This document shows, one piece after another, positions 9,457 to 17,299 of a DNA stretch of 64,000 nucleotides; the stretch's first letter is position 1; the number at the start of each line of letters is the position of its first letter. Below the pieces are notes generated by a model. The model ran no database searches. It was not told the DNA's origin and was given only the letters and a program-made list of their open reading frames with translations. Made by a program: the position numbers and the translations under genes. The stretch comes from Desulfuromonadales bacterium (lineage in GTDB: Bacteria > Desulfobacterota > Desulfuromonadia > Desulfuromonadales > Geopsychrobacteraceae), in NCBI GenBank assembly GCA_016931615.1, contig JAFGEL010000038.1:1-64000 (forward strand). Reading direction: 5' to 3'.

Positions 9457-9639
9457 TTAGGCAGTTGTCTCCCATTTGATAACATCAACGGGACAGACAC
9501 TGTCGCAACTTCCACAATCAGTACAGACTTCTTTGTCGATGACGTGCACATCCCCTTGTTCACTGATTGCAACAACGGGACAAACTTCCGCACAAGCGCC
9601 GCAGTTGATACAGCCTTCATCGATCCAATGAGTTCCCAT
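9457..9639 (-). CDS. 2[4Fe-4S] ferredoxin
   Basis: A 60-residue clostridial-type ferredoxin, a soluble low-potential electron carrier. Two cluster motifs, CINCGACAEVCP and CTDCGSCDSVCP, account for all eight ligand cysteines. I chose the internal ATG at 9639 because AAGGAGG lies directly upstream on the minus strand and ferredoxins of this type begin just before the first cluster. An upstream in-frame start at 9687 would add 16 unrelated residues. It stands alone, downstream of a cupin gene on the same strand. Confidence 0.93.
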   Translation of the reverse strand: MGTHWIDEGCINCGACAEVCPVVAISEQGDVHVIDKEVCTDCGSCDSVCPVDVIKWETTA

Positions 9640-9857
9640 TTCTTCCTCCTTGTCGTAGGTCGTTTTTAATTCTCTGAAGCGTATCACATCCCAGAAAGGT
9701 TACAATGACAGTTAACCAGAGAAAAAGAATCGCTTGCAGAATAACCCCCCCGGCGATATGAAGAGGGTCGCCACCGAGGCGTGTCTGCAGGAAAGACCCT
9801 GATTTGATGACTATTTTTCAAGACACACGATCGCCCATCAAAGCGTTGGCCATCCGT

Positions 9858-9939
9858 AGACAGCATTCATGCTGTCTCTCGCCCTTCCAACAGTTTTGAC
9901 TGTTGTTGTTTTCAGGAATTGATTATGAACTCCTGAAAA
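9858..9939. repeat. three consecutive perfect hairpins
   Basis: AGACAGCA/TGCTGTCT with loop TTCA (9858-9877), AACAGT/ACTGTT with loop TTTG (9889-9904), and TTTTCAGGA/TCCTGAAAA with a 13-base loop (9909-9939). They lie in the 350-base gap between the ferredoxin and cupin genes, where I see no open reading frame. The third ends in an A run on the plus strand, so it is not a clean terminator for the leftward cupin gene. Confidence 0.6.
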
Positions 9940-9991
9940 AAATCTGGCAAACCTTTCATGTCCGGGACATATGTCCCCAACCAATTCGTTG

Positions 9992-10324
9992 TCAGTTACT
10001 GCGGATCATCGTAAGGAGCATCTTGAAACGCTCTTTCGCCTGCAAAGCGTGAGGGATATCGGCCGGCATGACCAACATCTCGCCCGACTGAACTATTTGG
10101 GTCTCTCCTCCGATGGTGATTTCGGCCGCTCCGTCGAGGATTTGAACCACTGCGTCAAAAGGAGCACTATGCTCGCTTAGACCCTGGCCGCTGTCAAAAG
10201 CAAAAAGGGTCAGGTTACTGATCTCCTTTTTCAACAGGGTTTTACTGACAACAGAACCGTCAGCGTAGTCGACGAAGTTTTCCAGATCAAAGGCAGTCCC
10301 TTTTGGGGCGGTCGATTCATTCAT
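9992..10324 (-). CDS. single-domain cupin protein
   Basis: About 110 residues forming one cupin barrel: the first metal motif is represented by SGQGLSEHSAPFDAVVQILDG and the second by SGEMLVMPADIPHAL. Such small cupins bind a metal ion and can be isomerases, dioxygenases or sensors; I cannot say which. The ATG at 10324 has an AAGGA stretch upstream; two earlier in-frame ATGs would add a Lys-rich tail. It is divergent from the hemerythrin gene across a Fur box. Confidence 0.8.
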   Translation of the reverse strand: MNESTAPKGTAFDLENFVDYADGSVVSKTLLKKEISNLTLFAFDSGQGLSEHSAPFDAVVQILDGAAEITIGGETQIVQSGEMLVMPADIPHALQAKERFKMLLTMIRSN

Positions 10325-10497
10325 TTTGTTTTTCCTTTTCGTCATATTGATCAAAAAAATCAGTTTCATTGGAGCAATCGTTGTTTCCTTTCAAGGGTGC
10401 AAACGCTGGTCAAGTTATGGCTGACGTTGTTGCAACTATAAAGTTCATAATACTGCCGAACTACAGCTCACAACTACCCCCCCTCCCCGAAAAAAAA

Positions 10498-10512
10498 TGA
10501 TATTGATTATCA
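10498..10512. promoter_or_regulatory. Fur-box-like site
   Basis: TGATATTGATTATCA matches the 7-1-7 Fur consensus TGATAATNATTATCA at all but one defined position. It lies between the divergent cupin and hemerythrin/PAS genes, about 105 bases before the latter's start. Confidence 0.65.
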
Positions 10513-10617
10513 ATTTTGATGTATGTCAATTTATTTCTTACGCGCGACCTGTAAACTGACAAATATCGGTAGATCGTTACACATTTAAACGAACTCACAT
10601 AGTCAAAGGATCACATC

Positions 10618-11835
10618 ATGTCAGAATTCATCACTAATCGAGACAACAGAGTCAAACAACTGCTCGCCTTTTCGCGTGGAATCATGAATGGTGAGGACGG
10701 TAAAGAACTGATTGAGCGTTATCGGGAGGCAATCGAAAATATGACCCCACACGATATGCTTGCTCTTGAAGATCAACAACTGCAGATGGGGATAACGCCT
10801 CAATCCATCAAAAAAGACATTGAAAAAATCATCAGCACCTTTTTTAAAAGTCTGGAAAAATATCCCTGGGAAAAACCCGGACCTGATACGTTCCTTGGTC
10901 ACCTCATGCAGGAAAATCAAGGATTAGTTGAAAAGTTACAGCAAATCAAAGACGTTCTGAAAAGCTACCGTGGATCGGAGATTGAATCATTTCCGAGCAT
11001 GAAAACTGAGCTGTTACCCAAATTTGATGAGTTACAGGCGTTTGAATCACATTATGTGAAAAAGGAGAACATTCTTTTTCCTTACCTGGAAAAGAAACTG
11101 AATAACTACCGTCCCTTATCCGTGATGTGGTCATTGCACGACGACATTCGTAAAAATCTGAAAGATATTCTGGCCATTCTTAGGAATCCCGAAAGTCGTT
11201 GGGAGCAGTTCAACAAAGTTATGAGTCAATACTTCTTCCTGACTTTTGGCATGATTCAGAAGGAAAATCTGATTGTCTTCCCTGTTGCTGCCGAAACCCT
11301 GTCGGAAGACGAATGGATGGCTATGTATCATCAAAGTTTTGACTATTCGTTCCCATTTATAACACCGCCGATGAAAAAAACGGCTGATTCTGATCAACAG
11401 AAAAAAGCCGGCCAAGCTGGAAAACCAAGTGGTTTTTTATCCGATACGGGGCAGATGAGCTATGAACAAGTCCTCCTGGCTTTCAATCACTTGCCTGTCG
11501 ATATCACCTTTGTCGACGAGCATGACAAAGTCAGATTTTTCAACCGCGCTAAGGATCGTTTTTTCCCGCGCTCACCGGCAATTATCGGTCGGGATGTCAA
11601 AAACTGCCATCCACCGGAGAGTGTCCACATAGTTGAGAAAATCGTCTCCGAGTTCCGCAATGGCAACCGAGATACTGCGGATTTTCGAATAAAAATGCAG
11701 GGCAAATATATCCTCATTCAATATTTTGCCGTCAGGAATGACGCCGGCGAATACCGTGGCGTGATAGAAGTCTCACAGGACATCACAGAAATTGTTGATC
11801 TAAAGGGAGAAAAGCGCTTGTTGGATTGGGAATAA
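10618..11835 (+). CDS. DUF438-hemerythrin-PAS domain protein
   Basis: A 405-residue soluble protein. Residues about 10-85 look like DUF438 (IERYREAIENMTPHDML, LQMGITPQSIKKDIEKI). Residues about 90-235 form a hemerythrin HHE four-helix domain, with iron-ligand candidates in HLMQEN, FESHYVKKENILFPYLE, LHDDIR and QKENLIVFP. Residues about 285-400 form a PAS domain ending VIEVSQDITEIV. Such proteins are thought to sense or bind O2, NO or iron. A Fur-box-like site lies upstream and AAAGGA precedes the ATG. There is no output kinase domain, so it acts through a partner or as a scavenger. Confidence 0.88.
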   Translation: MSEFITNRDNRVKQLLAFSRGIMNGEDGKELIERYREAIENMTPHDMLALEDQQLQMGITPQSIKKDIEKIISTFFKSLEKYPWEKPGPDTFLGHLMQENQGLVEKLQQIKDVLKSYRGSEIESFPSMKTELLPKFDELQAFESHYVKKENILFPYLEKKLNNYRPLSVMWSLHDDIRKNLKDILAILRNPESRWEQFNKVMSQYFFLTFGMIQKENLIVFPVAAETLSEDEWMAMYHQSFDYSFPFITPPMKKTADSDQQKKAGQAGKPSGFLSDTGQMSYEQVLLAFNHLPVDITFVDEHDKVRFFNRAKDRFFPRSPAIIGRDVKNCHPPESVHIVEKIVSEFRNGNRDTADFRIKMQGKYILIQYFAVRNDAGEYRGVIEVSQDITEIVDLKGEKRLLDWE

Positions 11836-11854
11836 AATTCAAAAGACATATCGG

Positions 11855-11910
11855 GGACAACCACATAATAGAAGCGCCCACGATTTTTCAAATGTGGGCG
11901 CTTCTATTTG
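11855..11910. terminator. bidirectional terminator hairpin
   Basis: A perfect 15-bp stem (AATAGAAGCGCCCAC at 11867-11881 with its complement at 11894-11908) and a 12-base loop lie between two convergent genes. T-rich flanks are weak. Confidence 0.75.
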
Positions 11911-11934
11911 ATTGACAAGGTTTAGATTGTAGAA

Positions 11935-13320
11935 TTATTTGCCAAAGATCACCGGTGGCCTCGTTGTATCTCCAGTGGCATTCGGGAAATCTTTATAGAT
12001 ATAGGCTTTTTCACCCGTATTCAAAAGGTGATTTGCCTCCTCCATGAAACCGTTATAGCGATGTTTACACTCGTAGAAACCATGCCACCAGGCATAGTCC
12101 GGTGCCATCATCGCTGTCCCCATACGCGCACGCCGTCCTTCATGGTGCCAGAGCTCATAGAATTCTACTTCAAGGTGTTCATCAAAAAATTTATTCTGGT
12201 CCAGCAATCCCTTGCTGTAAAGGTTATCAAGCATTGATTTTGCAGGTTTAAAGTAAACTTCATTGTATTCTTCCACCACTTTGTCGAGCTTGGTGTAATG
12301 ATCTTCGACCCAGTTTTTCGCATGGCACGCCTTGCAGATATTTTTCATCTTATCCCGCTCAACCTTCCAGTTGCTCTGTGCCGGCAAAGGCTTGAAATTC
12401 TCTGGACGAACGGTCAAAGGAGCCTGCAATTCCCAACTGAGCCGCTCCGTCACGTCGTGAGTCGTCATTTGATCCGCGGCACCACTCATGTGGCAGGAAG
12501 CGCATGTCGGGGCACGGTAATCGACACCAGCAGTCCAGGTCCCAGGAGCTGCATCCCAGTTGTATTCATCGCCAAAAGCATCGTAGATATCGCCGTGTTT
12601 CGATTCGGTGAAAATCTCAATCTGCGGATGATCAGGTCCAAGGTGACATTGACCACAGGCTTCCGGTTTACGCGCTTCTGCAACCGAGAAACGGTGGCGT
12701 GTGTGGCAACTGGTACAGCTTCCCTTGCTCCCGTCAAGGTTAATGCGCCCAACACCGACGTTCGGCCAGGTATCCGAGGATAGGCGCCCACTTTCGTCCT
12801 TTTCCAGAACGGTTCCGTGACAATAGTAACAACCGGCCTGGCGCTCAATATCGGAGTTCATCCCTTTGTTTAACCAGGGATCGATCTTCCACATAATTTC
12901 TACAGTATTGGCGTGCTTACTCCGGCTGTATTCTTTGACTTCATCCGGATGGCAACGCGAGCAATCTTTGGGTGTCACAACTTCACTGATCGGAACCCGG
13001 TATTCTGAGCGTCCCCATTCGGTATCACTCCTTTGATACTGCTTGTAGTGAGTTTCACTGATATCCGGGTCGGTTTCATCGGCTAAATGACAATCAATAC
13101 AGGTAATATTGGCATTGGCATGGCGACTTTCGGCCCAGTCGGAAAAAATCCCAGGGTGTTCTGCCTTGTGGCATTCCAGGCAGGCCTGAGCCTCTTTGGA
13201 CATGCTGCGCTCCAAGCGGAAATCCTTGAGCTTAACCTGATTGGCAGCCAGCACTGTGCCGGCAAAAAACACACTCAACAGGACACTGATGAGTAAAAAT
13301 AGATATCTATATCTTCTCAT
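11935..13320 (-). CDS. octaheme c-type cytochrome, HAO-like
   Basis: A 461-residue periplasmic cytochrome with a signal peptide (residues 1-25, ending VLAA). Eight CXXCH motifs are present in order: CLECH, CIDCH, CSRCH, CYYCH, CTSCH, CGQCH, CASCH, CKACH. The segment CGQCHLGPDHPQIEIFTESKHG and the spacing place it in the hydroxylamine-oxidoreductase family; in epsilonproteobacteria such HAO proteins work with a NapC-type partner, probably on hydroxylamine or nitrite. The gene directly upstream here is such a NapC-type gene. A strong GAGGAGTGGAGG ribosome site precedes the ATG. Substrate is inferred, not shown. Confidence 0.9.
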   Translation of the reverse strand: MRRYRYLFLLISVLLSVFFAGTVLAANQVKLKDFRLERSMSKEAQACLECHKAEHPGIFSDWAESRHANANITCIDCHLADETDPDISETHYKQYQRSDTEWGRSEYRVPISEVVTPKDCSRCHPDEVKEYSRSKHANTVEIMWKIDPWLNKGMNSDIERQAGCYYCHGTVLEKDESGRLSSDTWPNVGVGRINLDGSKGSCTSCHTRHRFSVAEARKPEACGQCHLGPDHPQIEIFTESKHGDIYDAFGDEYNWDAAPGTWTAGVDYRAPTCASCHMSGAADQMTTHDVTERLSWELQAPLTVRPENFKPLPAQSNWKVERDKMKNICKACHAKNWVEDHYTKLDKVVEEYNEVYFKPAKSMLDNLYSKGLLDQNKFFDEHLEVEFYELWHHEGRRARMGTAMMAPDYAWWHGFYECKHRYNGFMEEANHLLNTGEKAYIYKDFPNATGDTTRPPVIFGK

Positions 13321-13388
13321 TCCTCCACTCCTCTCATTTTTTCGGTATAGAGCTCAATCGCTGTTACGCTCCTTTTTTATTGTCAATT

Positions 13389-13916
13389 TCAAAGATCACG
13401 AGAATAGGCATATTGCTGTTTGGGGTTATGAACAAGGTACCGGTGGCAGTCGATACATTTTTTTTCGTACCCATCTCGTGCGTAGATCACCGTCCGATGG
13501 GCGAGCATTGCTCCTCTGTTTTCAGGCATATAGAGAATATTGCGATGACACTTCATGCAGTGATCGTTATCGATATCCTTATAAGCATGTTCCCGGTTTT
13601 TTTCGCGATCGTATTCTTCCAAAAAGATATGCGCGACCACATCCTTCAGGCCGTGATAGGCTTTGGAATAAAAGAAGTCAATTGTGTTATGGGGGGCTGG
13701 AAGGTGGCAGTCCATGCAGTCGGCTACGACCCCATATTCATTGAACCCGTGACTGGATGTTTTCCAGTCGTTATAGGCTGGCTGGATTTCATGACAGAGG
13801 GCACAGAACTGTGGTGTGGAGGTTCGGACCATGGTGTAATATCCCATACTCATCAGGGGCACACCAAGAATGACCCCAACAGCAACGAGCAGTGCAGCTT
13901 TCATCCATCGCTTCAT
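13389..13916 (-). CDS. NapC/NrfH-type tetraheme cytochrome c
   Basis: A 175-residue membrane-anchored tetraheme quinol dehydrogenase. One N-terminal transmembrane helix (about residues 7-27) is followed by four CXXCH motifs: CALCH, CMDCH, CMKCH and CIDCH. Proteins of this family take electrons from menaquinol and hand them to periplasmic reductases. It precedes the HAO-like octaheme gene on the same strand by 68 bases, so the pair probably forms one electron-transfer unit. AAAGGAGGTG precedes the ATG. Confidence 0.92.
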   Translation of the reverse strand: MKRWMKAALLVAVGVILGVPLMSMGYYTMVRTSTPQFCALCHEIQPAYNDWKTSSHGFNEYGVVADCMDCHLPAPHNTIDFFYSKAYHGLKDVVAHIFLEEYDREKNREHAYKDIDNDHCMKCHRNILYMPENRGAMLAHRTVIYARDGYEKKCIDCHRYLVHNPKQQYAYSRDL

Positions 13917-14054
13917 TCACTTCACCTCCTTTCTTTTCAAATTTTATTATGTTCTTTTGTGGTGTAGCTAATTCTTGTAACCTCCTCTCCAAGAAAATTT
14001 AGGATCGTCCTTTGAAGTTTATCTCTTCTGTCCATGTTTTCACGCTTTTATTTC

Positions 14055-14101
14055 AGAAAAATAACAGCTCCCAGCCGCTCTTTTACGAGCGGCCGGAAGC
14101 T
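14055..14101 (-). terminator. Rho-independent terminator of extKL-like gene
   Basis: A 15-bp stem (14087-14101 with 14066-14080, a few G-U pairs) with a 6-base loop is followed on the minus strand by GTTATTTTT. It sits 15 bases past the stop of the selenocytochrome gene, so the NapC/HAO pair downstream likely has its own promoter in 13917-14050. Confidence 0.85.
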
Positions 14102-14116
14102 TTAATACCACTACCT

Positions 14117-15400
14117 TTATTTGTGATTAGCGCGCAATTCCTTGGCTAAATGTTTCACCTCTCCAAGATCTTCTGTCATCATGTTCCAGCCATACCAGTA
14201 GGCATAGTCCGGATTAACATGGAAAAATGCCTGGTAAGCACGCATCCGGTGCTTCATGTACATCCGCACCAAGACCTGATCGATATAGGAGAGATCATCC
14301 AATTTTTCGTTCCAGTTGGCACCGTTGGTGTGCATGAAGGTCAATAGGAATGGATAATTGTGAGGATAACCCTCCGGCTTCTTGATAATCCCGTCCTTGT
14401 AAAGAGCCGCAACGGTTTCAATCGCTTCGGCCATCAGTCGATCGGCCTTGGACAGGATGGCATCACCCATGTCAAGCTGCTCTTTTGCATACTTATAAGA
14501 ATGACACTGGGTACAGGTATCGAGCATCTTCTTGCGCTCTTTCTCCCAGGAAGCTTGGTCGAGCCGCGCCATGTCGACAGCCTTGACCGCATCCAAAATT
14601 GCTGTTGGTTCTCCGGTTTCCGGATCGAGAACACCAAGGGCTTTAAGGATAGTGACCCGGTCGGCAGCAGCTTGTGGATCTTCTGGCAATGGCAGCCGAA
14701 CACCTAAGAAACCCCAGGCTGTGTGGTTTTCATGAGTTCCGTTTGGCAAGTGACAGGTCTGACAAGTCGGTGCGGCTGCCCCCTCAGGAAGATCACCGTC
14801 TTTTTTCGCGAAATAGCGGGCGCCGTGTTTGGAGCTGGACCACATTTCCCACTGCGGGTGATCATAGCCCATATGACATTGTTGGCAGGCTTTCGGATTT
14901 TGGGCTTCCTTAAGCGAAAATGCATGACGGGTATGGCACTCATCACAGGAGTTATTCTGATAGCGATAACCTTTGGCCAGTTGATCCGCCTTTTGCTCCT
15001 CGGTCTTGATTCCCATGTTGTGACAGCCACCACAACCTCGACCGCCTTCGATCAGTTCGTCAGGAGCCATGTGCGTTGCCGGAATCGCGTTCAATACCGT
15101 CCAACCGAAATTATGCTTGCCGTGAGAAAAGGATGTGAACTGCTCTTCATGGCACTGCGCACAGACTTTCTCATCCGGCAATACGGCTTGAGTGTAATCC
15201 GCTGCATTTTTGTGTGCGTCACCGTGGCAGGTTTCTCAGGTAACACCGACACCGGCATGCTTACTGGCTTCCCAGTCTTTTACTTGTCCTGGAGAAATGT
15301 TGCTGTGACAGTCGATACAAACGTCTCCAGCCAGAGCAACTCCTGCAGTCATTAACAGACTGACCAAGCCTGTCAAGCAGGTCAATAGAACTCTCTTCAT
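14117..15400 (-). CDS. extKL: octaheme (seleno)cytochrome c, ExtKL-like, in-frame TGA as Sec
   Basis: One reading frame runs from the ATG at 15400 to 14117, interrupted only by a TGA at 15236-15238 (codon 55). The TGA replaces the first Cys of a heme motif, giving U-E-T-C-H. Read as selenocysteine, the 427-residue product has a signal peptide (residues 1-25) and eight heme sites: CIDCH, UETCH, CAQCH, CGGCH, CDECH, CQQCH, CQTCH, CTQCH. These line up one for one with the neighbouring HAO-like octaheme protein. I recall databases naming such proteins multiheme c-type cytochrome (seleno)protein ExtKL in Geobacter, where the halves were first called ExtK and ExtL. GAGGAGG precedes the ATG. Start-stop gene callers will split it in two. 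Confidence 0.85.
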
Positions 15401-15460
15401 TTCAACCTCCTCTCGAAATGTTGTTAATTGCCGAAATTTCTTATTCGGCAGCAAAATCGA

Positions 15461-15480
15461 ATGTGAATCTATATTCACAT
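15461..15480. promoter_or_regulatory. TetR-type operator upstream of extKL
   Basis: ATGTGAATCTATATTCACAT has perfect 8-base arms around CTAT. The core GTGAAT-N4-ATTCAC recurs at the tetR gene and upstream of the efflux operon. It lies 60-80 bases before the extKL start. Confidence 0.8.
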
Positions 15481-15515
15481 CTTAGGCAAAAAAACTTGCC
15501 AGCTATGTAACTATT

Positions 15516-16151
15516 TTATTTAACGGTAGAAATTCCTTTTATAAATATCTGCCAAGCACTTTCTACCTGAGTTTCTATGTCATAGTAAGCATCCCCAAGC
15601 TGATGGAGAAAAATAGCCGGCTGAATCAACCCCAGAAACATAAACGCCAAGGTATCAGGGTTTTGTCCTTTTTGAATCTGCCCCTTCTGCTGCCCAGAAG
15701 CAAAAATCTCAGCGACACGATTGAGGTAAAGTCGAACGCCCTCAAAGAGTTCCAGTTTCCGCTGTGATCCTTTAGCCAAAGCTCCTGTCGTAAACACATA
15801 ACGAGCAATACCATCGGTTCTAAGTGCTACCTCAACATGCAACAGCAATAACCGATGCAACTGAGTCAGCGGTTCATCGGTTCCCTGACAAGCCTTATGG
15901 ATATTCGCCAGCAGGCGATCCTTTATCAGCCCATTTACAGCCAATAGAATTTCTTTTTTCCCTGGGAAATGTCGATAGATGGCGGAGGGCACAAGCCCTA
16001 TCTGGTCGGCTATATCCGCTATATTCAATGCGGCAGGTCCATTTTCACTGATAAGCTTCAACGCAGCAGCGATAATCTGCTCGCGTCTGATTCCAGTGGC
16101 CAACCGTTGTGATAAACCTTCTGTATCTGGTGAATTATAATTCACATTCAT
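15516..16151 (-). CDS. TetR/AcrR family transcriptional regulator
   Basis: About 211 residues. The N-terminal helix-turn-helix (IIAAALKLISENGPAALNIADIADQIGLVPSAIYRHFPGK, roughly residues 24-65) is typical of TetR, and the C-terminal part is a variable ligand-binding all-helical domain. The gene sits between extKL and the efflux operon. A perfect palindrome of the same type as found near both lies inside its first codons, so it most likely represses itself and both neighbours, with release by an efflux-pump substrate. Start ATG at 16151; an in-frame ATG at 16172 would add 7 residues. Confidence 0.88.
   Translation of the reverse strand: MNVNYNSPDTEGLSQRLATGIRREQIIAAALKLISENGPAALNIADIADQIGLVPSAIYRHFPGKKEILLAVNGLIKDRLLANIHKACQGTDEPLTQLHRLLLLHVEVALRTDGIARYVFTTGALAKGSQRKLELFEGVRLYLNRVAEIFASGQQKGQIQKGQNPDTLAFMFLGLIQPAIFLHQLGDAYYDIETQVESAWQIFIKGISTVK
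16130..16145. promoter_or_regulatory. TetR-type operator at the start of tetR
   Basis: GTGAATTATAATTCAC is a perfect 16-base palindrome covering codons 2-7 of the tetR gene. It shares the GTGAAT-N4-ATTCAC core with the sites at 15461 and 23006, which points to autoregulation by road-block or start-site occlusion. Confidence 0.8.
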
Positions 16152-16238
16152 ACGAATATATATACTGAACAAATATATTTTTACAAGATTATTTCCTTTT
16201 TAAGACAAAATTATTTAACCATTAAATTTCCTATGCAA

Positions 16239-17252
16239 TTAATGACTTAAAAGGTCAATCATGGGGATCAGGCGCTGATAATCCTGATAAACAAGGGCAC
16301 TCTCCCAGTGGCCACTCACCATACCGAGACCGACACCTGCAGCATAGAGCGTCAGCAAAACGACCGGAAACATCCAACGTGGCAGAGGGTTACGCAAACC
16401 ACGCATGGACATGGCCAGAGAATTGTGCGGACAGGCCTCGACGCAACTCAGGCAGCCAGTACATTCGGCATTCATGACACGGGTTCGGCTATGGACACTG
16501 ATTCGTGATGGACAGGTGCGAGTACATGCCCGGCAGTTGGTGCAGGTAGTCGTATCTCGTCGAATTTTGAACGGACTCACGAGACTGACCAGACCGAGTA
16601 GGGCGCCATAGGGACAGAGGTAGCGACACCAGAAGTTTTTGATGAACAGCGACAGGACAATCACGACCGTTAACACGATCAATGTCGTCAGCGACATCTG
16701 GGTGAAAAAATTCAGCATTTTCACATCACTGAGAGCCCAGTACGGCGCTTTCAAAAACGCGGCGATAGCTGCGGAGGGCATATCGATCAGCACGATTTTG
16801 ACGAAAAAAGCCAGCAGCAGGTATTTCGTCCCACGCAACAGGACATCCAGCCAACGCCACAGGGTTAGAGAACGACCGAACAAACGTGTACCCAGCTTCC
16901 AGGCCCCTTCCGACAGGGTTCCAACCGGACAGAGCCAGGAACAGAAGGATTTCTTGGCCGCCAGACTCATGAGCAGGAAAGTCACAAGCAGAACCAGGGC
17001 CGCCGGGTGCAAGGTGTCAAACTGACCGGTGGTCAGCAGCAGCTTGAGGCTGGCCAGCCCGCCGATCGGCAGGAAGCCGTCTACCCCGCTGGGACGAGCG
17101 ACAAAGGGAGCCACTCCCTGACTGGTGAAATGCTGAACGAACTGACCGAAACGGATCCCGAGGTAGAGAACCCAGCAAAAGAAACTCCATTGGACCAGAT
17201 TCCGCCAGAGTGTTGTGTTTTTCCAAAGTAATTTCAGACTCATCTTCATCAT
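16239..17252 (-). CDS. NapH/NosR-like polyferredoxin membrane protein
   Basis: About 337 residues with several transmembrane helices, the paired CSWLCPVG and CRYLCPYG motifs on the cytoplasmic side, and two [4Fe-4S] motifs, CTNCRACTRTCP and CTGCLSCVEACP. This is the NapH/NosR/RdxA-type architecture, which moves electrons between quinol or cytoplasm and periplasmic partners. It follows the RND-TolC fusion gene closely, so it is probably the last gene of that operon; an electron-transfer protein beside a drug pump is unusual. The start is uncertain: GTG at 17297, ATG at 17288 or ATG at 17252. Confidence 0.85.
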   Translation of the reverse strand: MMKMSLKLLWKNTTLWRNLVQWSFFCWVLYLGIRFGQFVQHFTSQGVAPFVARPSGVDGFLPIGGLASLKLLLTTGQFDTLHPAALVLLVTFLLMSLAAKKSFCSWLCPVGTLSEGAWKLGTRLFGRSLTLWRWLDVLLRGTKYLLLAFFVKIVLIDMPSAAIAAFLKAPYWALSDVKMLNFFTQMSLTTLIVLTVVIVLSLFIKNFWCRYLCPYGALLGLVSLVSPFKIRRDTTTCTNCRACTRTCPSRISVHSRTRVMNAECTGCLSCVEACPHNSLAMSMRGLRNPLPRWMFPVVLLTLYAAGVGLGMVSGHWESALVYQDYQRLIPMIDLLSH

Positions 17253-17299
17253 ACCTGCACTTTCATTGTACTTTGCACCTGAATTCATCTGCAGCACCG

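Noticed and set aside
9222-9479. An 85-codon frame with an AAGGAGG near its start
   Set aside because: No homology is recognised, the 3' part runs into the ferredoxin gene antisense, and the ribosome site is too close to its ATG.
15236-15478. A separate 80-codon monoheme cytochrome gene
   Set aside because: It is the N-terminal part of the selenocytochrome: the next frame is the same and resumes directly after the TGA with E-T-C-H.
15498-15515. CRISPR, tRNA or insertion sequence anywhere in the window
   Set aside because: I looked for regular direct repeats, tRNA T-loops and transposase motifs in all gaps and found none that hold up.
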